64,000 bases of DNA, taken from positions 40,925-104,924 of the forward strand of contig NZ_JAATJA010000001.1 in NCBI RefSeq assembly GCF_011927665.1, given 5' to 3'. This DNA is from Desulfobaculum xiamenense. Lineage in GTDB: Bacteria > Desulfobacterota > Desulfovibrionia > Desulfovibrionales > Desulfovibrionaceae. The translations under genes and the position numbers were made by a program. Shown here in pieces: positions 19,098 through 26,033 of this stretch (positions within the stretch are counted from its first letter, which is position 1; each line of letters begins with the position of its first letter). The notes under the pieces were generated by a model. The model did no database searches. It was not told where the DNA came from and worked only from the letters and a program-made list of their open reading frames with translations.

Positions 19098-19157
19098 ACC
19101 CGCCATGATCGTTAGGAGCGTAAGAGATGCTTCTGGCGGTTGTGGCGGGTTTTTCCT
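19098..19157 (+). terminator. Probable terminator after panF
   Basis: AACCCGCCA (19098-19106) pairs with TGGCGGGTT (19144-19152) and is followed by TTTTTCC. The long 37-nt loop makes it less certain. The next 500 bp to 19,678 are AT-rich and hold no gene I can support. Confidence 0.5.
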
Positions 19158-19678
19158 TTTTTTGAGAGAATGCAGATGTCGTGGAGTGCCTTCCTTCGCG
19201 TTCGTATCTGCGTGGTTCGGGATGAAGTGTCTCCGGTGTGCCTTTTTATGATCGTAGGCATCATTTGATTGTGTATGACAAATGTTAATGATTTTTGGGA
19301 TATCGGCCGGGCGGTTGCGAATTTGCCTAGCTTGGCCCGGTGCGTTTCTCGTTTGAAAGGTCTTTCTCAAGAGGCTGATGGTGTATCCAATGCGAGATAG
19401 CCTGTGTGTGGTATGTCGATGTGTCTTTGCGTGGGCTAACTTGTGCAATAGTTTGAGTTTTGACGTGTGTAGGCCTTTATTCTGAATGAACATGTTTTTC
19501 TGTGTCTGGTTGATATGGAAAACTGATCGTTTTGATCAGTTAGTGCGGATGTTTGTTTAACGGTTCAAAGTAGTCCTGTGATGACGTTTCCTGACGTGGG
19601 GCAGAGGGCTTGGTGACGACGTCTGCCCCGGGGCGGCACCCGTGAGTGTTAGGATCTCAGTATGAAAGGAGTGGTGCG

Positions 19679-20005
19679 ATGCTTAAGAAGGTGGTATTTG
19701 CTTTTTTGTGCCTTTGTGTCCTTGTCGTATGGAGCTCTCCAACCTTTGCGCAAGATATAAGAACCACAAAGTCAGGCTATCTGGCTTCTGTTTCGGAGGC
19801 GTGGTTGGATAAGGCTGTGGAATACGCTGTTGCAAGAGACGACGTGGCTCTTCAGAAGCTTATTGATAGCAAGCTCGTCTTCGTGCTTAAAGGCGGATTG
19901 AGGGTTTATGTGGTTGATACAAAGATATTTAGTGGCATAGTGAAAATCCGTCCTGTCGGAGAGACGTTTGAGGTCTGGACATTGATAGAGGCTATTTCAA
20001 ATTAG
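19679..20005 (+). CDS. Small exported protein of unknown function
   Basis: Predicted 108-residue protein with a clear Sec signal peptide (LKKVVFAFLCLCVLVVW then SSPTFAQ, cleavage expected after residue 23-25). The mature part of about 84 residues has no motif I recognise. The start at 19679 is preceded by AAAGGAG and puts the signal at the N-terminus; an upstream in-frame extension would bury it. AT-rich codon use relative to the cai genes suggests a different history. No operon partner is evident. Confidence 0.65.
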   Translation: MLKKVVFAFLCLCVLVVWSSPTFAQDIRTTKSGYLASVSEAWLDKAVEYAVARDDVALQKLIDSKLVFVLKGGLRVYVVDTKIFSGIVKIRPVGETFEVWTLIEAISN

Positions 20006-20047
20006 TTTCCTCTGTCGAAGGAAAACCGTCGCATCGCATTTTGCTTG

Positions 20048-20360
20048 CCCCCCGCACCGCCAGCTCCCGGGCGATGACGCACTGCATCGGCTCCTCGGAG
20101 CCGGTCGCGCCCTCGATGCAGGCGCCCAGCCAGCCGTTGCGAAGCTGCATCACGCTGATGTCGAATCCGGCGTTCTGCGCCAGCAGGGAGAGAACTTGAC
20201 GGTGCGTCCATTGCCCTCGCGGAAGGTATGGAGCCTGTTCAGTTCCTGCATGTAGTGGGTGGCTCGCTCTTTGCCGTTCAGGGCAAGACTCTCTATTTCA
20301 AGTGACGCTATGGCATTGCGCTAGCGCCACGCTGTGATTTCGGTCGGGGCATGGGGTGCT
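20048..20360 (-). pseudogene. Fic/VbhA-type toxin-antitoxin remnant (deletion fusion)
   Basis: Read on the - strand, this aligns with the intact Fic module at 32489-33290. The antitoxin portion (RNAIASLEIESLALNGKERA) is joined in frame to the middle of Fic (THYMQELNRLHTFREGNGR) by an internal deletion that removed the antitoxin C-terminus and Fic N-terminus. Further lesions are visible: the likely antitoxin ATG is ACA, a Leu codon is TAG, the inhibitory motif SxxxEG has become SLEIES, and about 4 nt are missing just after the Fic active site, shifting the frame. The C-terminal part is still alignable to about 20048. It is not expected to give a functional toxin. Confidence 0.85.
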
Positions 20361-20997
20361 TGATTGTGACGAACGTGGTCGATTCTCTGATTTTCATGCT
20401 CGGATGAAACGGGAACCGTAGTGGAAAAAATAAACGCCGCCAAGCCCCTTCGTGATCTCTATGCGCTTTGTGTAAGATGGTTGTTATCTACCACATCTAC
20501 CAGTCTTACCCCTTCGCATGCGGCCTTCACCGTATCCTTGACTCCAGCCGCAAGGCGGCGGCCACAGCCCCGGCGGAGAACATTATTTTGGTTCAGTGAT
20601 GGGCTCCTGCCGGAGGGCTAAGGCTGAGCCAGATTTCCGCCGGCCATAGGGCCACCGCGTCCAGTCTGTCACGCCTCGTCTTGTTTTTCCACTCCCGCCG
20701 GACCCGATACGCCGAGCTCGCGGTCCAAGACTCCAATCTGTATCACAAGGCCCGACATCGCTCCGGACGCTACGGCTCCGGCGGGCTTGAACGCTTTGCC
20801 AAAACGTCTTTGCGTTTGGATGACTTTTCCATTTTTTTACTGTGCCGAGGTTGTCTACAATTTTTTAAAATTGCGGGCGGGTCTTGTTCTGTGCGGAAAT
20901 AACAAGATCAAGGCGTACCTGCTTCGTTGATGTAGCAGTTCTGAGATATTGGATATAATTAAAAAATATGCTAGCAAATACGCATTGGGAGGTTTTT
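20361..20997. other. Intergenic stretch, decayed sequence
   Basis: No gene can be supported. Short frames lack start signals. A consensus -10 (TATAAT at 20954-20959) with a weak upstream element is the probable promoter of the zinc-ribbon membrane protein that follows. Confidence 0.45.
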
Positions 20998-21492
20998 ATG
21001 CCGACTTTCGTATGTATGATGGTGATTTGTATTTTTGCGGCGCTCATTGCAGGGGTAAAAAAAAGACATGTTGTAGGCTGGTTCTTTGAAACTTTTGTGA
21101 CGTGCTGCATGGCGATCCTTTTCTTGGGCGTCTATGGAGTCCTTGTAGTTGGACTTGTCCAGCTTGCCGTTCTTGCCTGTTTGCCCAAACTTTCCATCAC
21201 AAAAATCGACCCAGTAAGCATGGTGATATGCACCAATTGTGGTGCCAATCTTCCAACCACGTTTAAATACTGTCCCGTATGCGAGCACAGCATGAAAGAA
21301 GTCAAGGCCAAGGCCGACGCTGTCCGCGCTCGCGAAGAATGGGAGCAAGGCCGCAGAGAGTGCCCGCACTGCGCTGAGCTCATCAAGCGCAAGGCCAAAG
21401 TCTGCTGTTTTTGCGGCAAGGCAGTAGAGCCGGAGCAGTATCCCGGTTCTGAAACGTCGCAGTTCACCTTTGAAGCATCCGCGGAATCATGA
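20998..21492 (+). CDS. Membrane-anchored zinc-ribbon protein (relative of the prophage gene at 43430)
   Basis: Predicted 164-residue protein with two hydrophobic helices (about residues 2-20 and 33-62), then a soluble part with two zinc-ribbon-like pairs: CTNC with CPVC, and CPHC with CCFC. The C-terminal third is clearly homologous to the 148-residue protein at 43430-43876 inside the prophage (REEWEQGRRECPHCAELIKR against REEWEKGRRECPHCAELIRR). Function is unknown. The ATG has GGGAGG 5 nt upstream. It lies just outside attL, in a strip that also holds a Fic remnant related to a prophage gene, so it may be a leftover from an older related prophage that still looks intact. Confidence 0.7.
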   Translation: MPTFVCMMVICIFAALIAGVKKRHVVGWFFETFVTCCMAILFLGVYGVLVVGLVQLAVLACLPKLSITKIDPVSMVICTNCGANLPTTFKYCPVCEHSMKEVKAKADAVRAREEWEQGRRECPHCAELIKRKAKVCCFCGKAVEPEQYPGSETSQFTFEASAES

Positions 21493-21620
21493 ATTATTGC
21501 GCAGCCATGTGCTCGGAGGCTGTCTCGAATGATGACGAAGTGATCGCGTCCGCTGCCGAAGGTCCGCGTGTACTGATCCTTATTCAACCCAAAGCATCCA
21601 ATTGTACATCTGCTAAATAA

Positions 21621-21652
21621 AAGCGGCGCTGACCAAACGATCCGCGCCGCTT
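21621..21652 (-). terminator. Rho-independent terminator, leftward
   Basis: AAGCGGCGC (21621-21629) pairs perfectly with GCGCCGCTT (21644-21652). On the - strand the stem is followed by TTTATTTA, so it should stop leftward transcription before it reaches the zinc-ribbon gene. It could also act weakly rightward. Confidence 0.6.
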
Positions 21653-21810
21653 CAATATCCCACCAAAATCAACCACCATCCCACCATCAACACTCCAACA
21701 CCGTCAACGAATCACCTCCGCTCCAAGTGCCAAATCAACCGCAACCCAATGCCAATTCATCCGTGCTTACAGCTAAATTACCCCTGCCAGCACGAACACG
21801 GGGGAGTTTA

Positions 21811-21859
21811 AAATGTTCCACAAAATGTTCCGCACAAAAAAAGGGTTCACGGGAGATTC
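21811..21859. repeat. Short direct repeats beside attL
   Basis: TGTTCCAC (21814-21821) and TGTTCCGC (21826-21833) form 12-bp-spaced direct repeats (AAAATGTTCC core). They are one or two bases from the inverse of the GTGGGACA arm-type repeats of the resident prophage, and occupy a position relative to the att core like that of the arm sites at the far end. They may be arm sites of an earlier related element. The A-run and GGGTTCACGGG arm (21843-21853) complete a terminator hairpin with the core. Confidence 0.4.
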
Positions 21860-21924
21860 CCGTAAACCCTTGTATTCTCTGGAGCCAGCGCGGAGATTTG
21901 AACTCCGGACCTGCTGATTACGAA
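21860..21924. other. attL core, orphan 3' half of tRNA-Thr
   Basis: 65 bp identical to 63623-63687. It contains the tRNA-Thr sequence from the anticodon loop to the 3' CCA end (21880-21924, - strand sense) plus the first arm of the tRNA terminator. After 21924 the sequence diverges into prophage DNA, so no functional tRNA is made here. Confidence 0.93.
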
Positions 21925-21992
21925 AACCGATGCAGAGTGTGCGCAGAAGTGTTTTACATTGTCGTCGTTGAGTTTCGCAGTGCCTGTATGTG

Positions 21993-22021
21993 TTGACTTG
22001 CCGCGTAACGGTGCGTAGCTA
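21993..22021 (+). promoter_or_regulatory. Candidate integrase promoter
   Basis: TTGACT (21993-21998) and TAGCTA (22016-22021) are separated by 17 bp, about 50 bp before the integrase start. The arm-type repeats lie between it and the start codon, so integrase could repress its own synthesis. Confidence 0.45.
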
Positions 22022-22032
22022 TCCCCTATGGT

Positions 22033-22071
22033 GTGGGACACATGTGGGACAGAGAAGCGGGGCGTGGGACA
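22033..22071 (+). repeat. Integrase arm-type site cluster, left (3 x GTGGGACA)
   Basis: Three identical direct octamers at 22033-22040, 22044-22051 and 22064-22071. The same octamer occurs three times, in the same orientation, at the other prophage end (63546-63585). The paired clusters flanking the two att cores are what tyrosine-integrase arm-type sites look like. The third copy touches the integrase start codon. Confidence 0.65.
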
Positions 22072-23358
22072 ATGAGATCGAAGCGCATTCCTACGGGCAT
22101 TCCGGGTATTTGCTATCGTGAGCATGCAGAGCGCCGCCATGGGCGCTATGCTGACAGGTATTACATCCTTCGCTACCGCAGCGCTGGGCGCGTGGTCGAG
22201 GAGGGCGTGGGTTGGGCCAGCGAGGGCGCCACGCTCGAATACTGCCAGGAGCTGATGGCGAAGATCCGCCGCAACCTGCGCACGGGCGACGGTCCCCAAT
22301 CCCTCGCCTTGATGCGCGAGGAGTCGGCTCGCCGTCGCGACGCCGAGCGTGCCGAGCGCGAGCAGCGCGAGTTCGCCGCGCGTGTGGCCGCCGTGACGTT
22401 CGATGATGTTTCGGCGCGCTATCTGGAGTGGGCGAAGCGCAACAAGCGCACATGGCGAGACGACGAGCGCACGCTTCGCCTTCACGTCTGTCCCGAGCTG
22501 GGGCGTTTGCGGATGTCGGATGTAACGTCGGCCCGCGTGAATGCACTCAAGGGCGTTCTGGAGGACAAGGCACCGCAGCGAGGCCGGGCCGAGCGCCTTG
22601 CCCCCGCGACGATCCTGAACGTCATTGCCCTTGTGCGCGAGGTTTTCAACTTTGCCACCGCCACGCCCTACGATTGCGACCATCCGGAGCTTCGGCTGTT
22701 CAGCGGCGAGAATCCCGCCGCGTTCAATCGTTTTTCGGTGGGCGTCTCTCTGCCGCGTGTGGACAACCGCACCCTGCGCGTGCTGTTTGAGGACGAGTTT
22801 CAGCGTCTGCAATCCGCGTCCATGGCGTACAGCATCGACCAGTATGACGCGCAGGCGATTGCGTGGCACACGGGGATGCGGCGCGAGGAGATATTGAGTC
22901 TTCGCCGGGAGCATGTGTCGCTTCTTGGTCGGTCCTTCAAGGTTCTGGACACGAAGACCGGCGCGAATCGGGTTGTGGACTGGTCCGATGAGCTTGCGCC
23001 CGTTGTCGAGCGCCGACTGGAGATGCCTGGCGATTGGCTGTTTCCCGGTCGGGATGGTTCGTATCGCAATCCCGACAGCATCACGCGGGGTTTTGCCCGT
23101 GTTGCGGAGCGCGTTGGCCTGAACGAGGGGATAGCTGACAAGCGCCTGTTCGTGACCTTCAAGACTCTCCGCGCGAGCTTCGCCGTTCGGATGCTGGCGG
23201 CGGGCATGGATTTGCGCAATCTCCAGTTGCAGATGGGCCATGCGGACATCACGACGACGTCTCGCTGCTACCTCCCGCTGGTCGAGTCCTTCAAGCGCGA
23301 GGCCGTCGCGCGTGCCGCGCAGCGGGCGAAGATTCTGGATTTCAAAGCTGCTCGTTGA
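22072..23358 (+). CDS. int: Phage integrase, tyrosine recombinase
   Basis: Predicted 428-residue site-specific recombinase catalysing integration and excision at tRNA-Thr. It has an N-terminal arm-binding part, a core-binding helical domain (about 120-215, FDDVSARYLEWAKRNKRTWR onward), and a C-terminal catalytic domain: box I arginine in TGMRREEI (about R270), hairpin lysine in TKTG, box II at about 364-367, GHADITTTSRCY with the GH and the nucleophile tyrosine near 399. Box II reads KTLR where HxxR is usual, so the first histidine is replaced by lysine. The ATG at 22072 is preferred because the longer frame would be encoded by the GTGGGACA repeats. It converges with and overlaps the next gene by 17 bp. 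Confidence 0.92.
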   Translation: MRSKRIPTGIPGICYREHAERRHGRYADRYYILRYRSAGRVVEEGVGWASEGATLEYCQELMAKIRRNLRTGDGPQSLALMREESARRRDAERAEREQREFAARVAAVTFDDVSARYLEWAKRNKRTWRDDERTLRLHVCPELGRLRMSDVTSARVNALKGVLEDKAPQRGRAERLAPATILNVIALVREVFNFATATPYDCDHPELRLFSGENPAAFNRFSVGVSLPRVDNRTLRVLFEDEFQRLQSASMAYSIDQYDAQAIAWHTGMRREEILSLRREHVSLLGRSFKVLDTKTGANRVVDWSDELAPVVERRLEMPGDWLFPGRDGSYRNPDSITRGFARVAERVGLNEGIADKRLFVTFKTLRASFAVRMLAAGMDLRNLQLQMGHADITTTSRCYLPLVESFKREAVARAAQRAKILDFKAAR

Positions 23359-23767
23359 CATAGGCCTTCACCCGCCGCTGTTCGAGGTACTCGATGAGGA
23401 ACGGCGCCGGGTACATGACGCCGATCTTGCCTTCGCCCTTGAGATGGATTCTCGGTCCCCTGTGCCGGTCCTGATCGCGCCGGACGGCAGCGGCGGAGAT
23501 GATGCCTTCGAGGTATCTTTTGCCGATCTGCGCCCTGGGCACGAGCGGAGGCAGGGTGGCCAGCAGCGGTGCCAGATACGTCAGCCGCGGTGCCGGAACA
23601 TTGAACACGTCAGCCCACACGTCCCCATCAAGCAGCACATTCTCATATGCCGGCAACGGCCTGTGCTCCTCGATGGCGCGCAGGCATGCGTCGAGGTATC
23701 GCCTGTTCACGCGTGTGTAGACTTCGACGCACGTTTTGGCCAATTCCTGATTCCGGTTCATGATCAT
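23342..23767 (-). CDS. Small early prophage protein of unknown function
   Basis: Predicted 141-residue soluble protein, start chosen at 23767 because GAGGAG lies 8 nt upstream. The C-terminal region (KIGVMYPAPFLIEYLEQRRV) resembles the end of small winged-helix phage proteins such as excisionases, and the position beside and convergent with int fits an excision or regulatory role. The similarity is weak and no family is assigned. Confidence 0.65.
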   Translation of the reverse strand: MIMNRNQELAKTCVEVYTRVNRRYLDACLRAIEEHRPLPAYENVLLDGDVWADVFNVPAPRLTYLAPLLATLPPLVPRAQIGKRYLEGIISAAAVRRDQDRHRGPRIHLKGEGKIGVMYPAPFLIEYLEQRRVKAYVNEQL

Positions 23768-23876
23768 CGTGTGTTCTCCTCGGCCACGCAGGCCGGTCTG
23801 TTGTATCATGAAACACTGCCTCCCGCGCCGCGCCACAGATGACGAGGGCGCGAGTGCCGGGGGCTTGTGTGGTCGC

Positions 23877-24032
23877 CTATTTCCCCAGGCCTCTGGCTGC
23901 CACCAGAGGCTTTTCTCTTTTCCATTGCCTTCCCACCCGCCGCGCGCGCAGACGCGCCGCGCAGGCCGCCACCACGGGCAGTGCTCCGCAGATGATGGCC
24001 AGCGCGAGGACGTCGCGCACCTCGGGCGTCAC
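23877..24032 (-). CDS. 51-aa single-pass membrane protein
   Basis: Starts at a GTG overlapping the stop of the upstream gene (GTGA), so it is probably translated by coupling. It encodes one hydrophobic helix (about residues 8-29, VLALAIICGALPVVAACAARL) and a strongly basic tail (RARRVGRQWKREKP). Function unknown; small membrane proteins in early phage regions are often host-takeover or exclusion proteins, but that is a guess. Confidence 0.55.
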   Translation of the reverse strand: MTPEVRDVLALAIICGALPVVAACAARLRARRVGRQWKREKPLVAARGLGK

Positions 24033-24406
24033 CGGGCCACCTCGGCGGGGTTGTCGGGGTGGCCGGGCGTGCGCGCGTAGCCGTCCGGGCCGATGAGCGG
24101 GCAGACCGGCGCGTCGAGGCGGACCAGCGCCGTCACCCGGTGCCCGCAGCCGCCAAGGTCCACCATCAGCCGCGCCAGTCCCTCGCTCCCGCGCACGGTG
24201 AAGTCCGCCACGCTCTCGCGGTTCTCGATGTTCAGCGTCCGCACGCGCACGCGCAGGCAGCGCCCCTCGTTCCCCGCGACCAGCGCGTCGAGGTCCTCGG
24301 CGGTGACGGTGGCGGTGCGCGGGCGGTTTTCCTCGGGCATGGCGTGTGCGCTCCCGGCTCCCGTGGTGGCGCTGGCGGTGGAAATCCCGGTGTCGATGGC
24401 GTTCAT
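24029..24406 (-). CDS. Hypothetical early prophage protein, 125 aa
   Basis: Predicted soluble 125-residue protein with regular high-GC3 codon use and GGAGG upstream of the ATG. The segment EGRCLRVRVRTLNIENRESVADFTVRGSEGLARLMVD suggests a beta-rich small domain. No known family is recognised. It is third in a leftward early transcript beginning near the Cro-like gene. Confidence 0.65.
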   Translation of the reverse strand: MNAIDTGISTASATTGAGSAHAMPEENRPRTATVTAEDLDALVAGNEGRCLRVRVRTLNIENRESVADFTVRGSEGLARLMVDLGGCGHRVTALVRLDAPVCPLIGPDGYARTPGHPDNPAEVAR

Positions 24407-24454
24407 GATGTCCTCCGTGATGTGTGTGAATTTCGTGATGTGTTCGGGGTGCGC

Positions 24455-24727
24455 TCACCTGTCGCCCACGGGCAGCTGGCGTTCGCGCTGGTCCGGTTCC
24501 ATGGCGTCCGGCTCGAAGGCGTCCAGTTCGCGGGTGATGCGCGTCCGGCGGGGCGTCTCGCGGCGCTCTCGCACGCGCCGCGCCACCTGCCGTACGCCGA
24601 TGGCGGCCACCTCCAGCATGCGCCCGTCCCCGGCCGTGGCCTCGGGATGCGCGGCCATGCGCTCCATGAGGTCGAGGATGCGTGCGGCGTAGTCGTCGAT
24701 GGTCGGAGGCGGATCGTGGCGCTGCAT
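24455..24727 (-). CDS. Hypothetical early prophage protein, 90 aa
   Basis: Predicted 90-residue, charged, mostly helical protein. The ATG at 24727 has GGAG 6 nt upstream; the ATG four codons earlier lacks a ribosome-binding site. No family recognised. It lies leftward of the operator palindrome at 24907, which may control it. Confidence 0.6.
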   Translation of the reverse strand: MQRHDPPPTIDDYAARILDLMERMAAHPEATAGDGRMLEVAAIGVRQVARRVRERRETPRRTRITRELDAFEPDAMEPDQRERQLPVGDR

Positions 24728-24906
24728 GGCAGGCTCCATGGCTGACGGTTCGCCGGTTGCGGGCGGTGGGAACGTTCCCGGCCGCCCGCGCGCCGGACCG
24801 CGCCGGAAGGCGCGTCGCGGCCTGACCCACGGCCGCGCTGGCCTGCAAGGAGGGAGAGAAGGGAAGGGGGATGCAAGGGAACATGGGCGCTGCCCGGCGT
24901 GGTTGC

Positions 24907-24924
24907 CCTGCGAAATTTCGCAGG
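24907..24924. promoter_or_regulatory. Perfect 18-bp palindrome, candidate phage operator
   Basis: CCTGCGAAATTTCGCAGG is a perfect palindrome. Its core GAAATTTC recurs at 25352-25359 in the repressor/Cro intergenic region, which argues for an operator of the phage repressor or the Cro-like protein. It lies just beyond the 3' end of the Cro-like gene and upstream of the leftward early genes. Confidence 0.55.
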
Positions 24925-24939
24925 CCGTCGCGGCCGGGC

Positions 24940-25251
24940 CTAGGCCTCGGACGTGTGGTCGTCCTCGCGCCGGGCGCGTTCCAGCCGTCGCTCCAGCCAG
25001 CCCTTTTGCGGACCGGGCCGTTCGGGGCTGGGCAGCGGCAGCAGGTCCGCAGGCACGCCGATGGCGGCGAGGGTCTCGATGTGTCGGCGGGGGCAGGCGC
25101 CGCGCAGGATGATCTGCGACACCCGCGAAGGGCTGACGTGCAGCCGCCGCGCCAGCGCGCGGCCGTCATAGCCGTGTTCGCGCAGCCAGCGCCGCAGCAG
25201 AAATGCCCGGAATTGTTGGTCTTGACCGTGTGGTGCGGTTTGATTAATCAT
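24940..25251 (-). CDS. Cro-like helix-turn-helix regulator
   Basis: Predicted 103-residue DNA-binding protein with an HTH at about residues 15-45 (LREHGYDGRALARRLHVSPS then RVSQIIL). It is divergent from the CI-like repressor gene across 153 bp, the classical arrangement of a lysis/lysogeny switch, so a Cro/antirepressor role in the lytic direction is inferred. The ATG at 25251 has GGAGAG about 8-9 nt upstream; a longer frame is possible but would overlap the operator region. Confidence 0.75.
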   Translation of the reverse strand: MINQTAPHGQDQQFRAFLLRRWLREHGYDGRALARRLHVSPSRVSQIILRGACPRRHIETLAAIGVPADLLPLPSPERPGPQKGWLERRLERARREDDHTSEA

Positions 25252-25404
25252 TGATCGAACTCTCCATTGCGTTCCGGATGCGTGGCGTCGCGTGCGGTGA
25301 GGCCATATCCGGCTTGAATGTTTACCGATCTGTTGGAGAGCAGAATTAAGAGAAATTTCACACGGTTTCAAGTTAAATTTTACACAAACTCCGCAGGTTT
25401 TGTC
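25252..25404. promoter_or_regulatory. Divergent switch region with candidate operators
   Basis: AT-rich DNA between the two regulators. AAATTTCACAC (25353-25363) and AAATTTTACAC (25375-25385) are direct repeats spaced exactly 22 bp, two helical turns, and the first contains GAAATTTC, shared with the palindrome at 24907. A further AAAATTTC lies just inside the repressor gene at about 25441. This looks like a multi-operator immunity region. Confidence 0.55.
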
Positions 25405-25845
25405 ATGGATTGGTCCGAACAGTTTGAATTTATTAAGGATAAAATTTCAGGACATCTTGCGGAAAATGGCACGGCGTATAGCCTGAACCGCGCGGCGACC
25501 TACCTCGGCGTCGGGGTGGGCAAGGTCCGCGCGTGGGCGGGCGGCCAGCGTCCCAGCGCGGACGATCTGGAGATCATCGGGCGCAGGCTTGGCCTTTCGG
25601 CGCGGTGGCTTCTGTATCGGGAGGGCGAGGCGCAGGCCCGGCCGGAGGACGTGCTCGCGGATGGCGGGCAGCCCGCCGCGCCGCAGCCCGACGCGCTGGT
25701 GCAGCGTATGGAGACGCTGGACCGTCTGCTCCGTGCGGCCAACGCGCCGGACGAGGTGATCTGCGCGGCGCTCACGAAGCTGGTCGCCTCGGCGGACGCC
25801 GACGCCGCGCCCCACCCCGACCTCGCGCAGTCCGCCAACGACTGA
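25405..25845 (+). CDS. CI-like phage repressor (N-terminal HTH domain type)
   Basis: Predicted 146-residue repressor. The N-terminal 65 residues form a CI-type HTH domain (SLNRAATYLGVGVGKVRAWA followed by GGQRPSADDLEIIGRRLGLSARWLL), as in the phage CI repressor family of P22/186-like regulators. The rest (about 80 residues) is Ala/Pro-rich with a terminal helix. No S24 self-cleavage domain (Ala-Gly site, Ser-Lys dyad) is present, so induction by RecA-driven autocleavage is not predicted. The start at 25405 is the first ATG that leaves the operator region free. A terminator follows at 25907. Confidence 0.78.
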   Translation: MDWSEQFEFIKDKISGHLAENGTAYSLNRAATYLGVGVGKVRAWAGGQRPSADDLEIIGRRLGLSARWLLYREGEAQARPEDVLADGGQPAAPQPDALVQRMETLDRLLRAANAPDEVICAALTKLVASADADAAPHPDLAQSAND

Positions 25846-25906
25846 TTCTTGTCCACGGCGGCGGATCGTGCGGGGGGAGGGGGGCGGCACACCTAAAGGT
25901 TCATCG

Positions 25907-25935
25907 CCCCGACGGCAGCGTCGGGGATTATTTTT
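25907..25935 (+). terminator. Terminator after the repressor gene
   Basis: CCCCGAC (25907-25913) pairs with GTCGGGG (25920-25926), followed by ATTATTTTT. It should separate the repressor transcript from the downstream TPR cassette, which would then need its own promoter in 25936-26033. Confidence 0.75.
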
Positions 25936-26033
25936 GGCCGAGTGAATAGACGAGGCAATACAGAATTTGCGCATATGTTGCGCGCGCCGATGTTTGCGGC
26001 GAGAACCATTCATCCTCATCACGGACAGACCGC

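Noticed and set aside
20421..20621. 66-codon frame beside the Fic remnant
   Set aside because: Composition and codon use look random, with no start signal; the area is decayed.
24403..24876. 157-codon frame overlapping the 90-aa early gene
   Set aside because: Different frame from the better-supported gene with a good ribosome-binding site; Pro/Ser/Arg-rich shadow.
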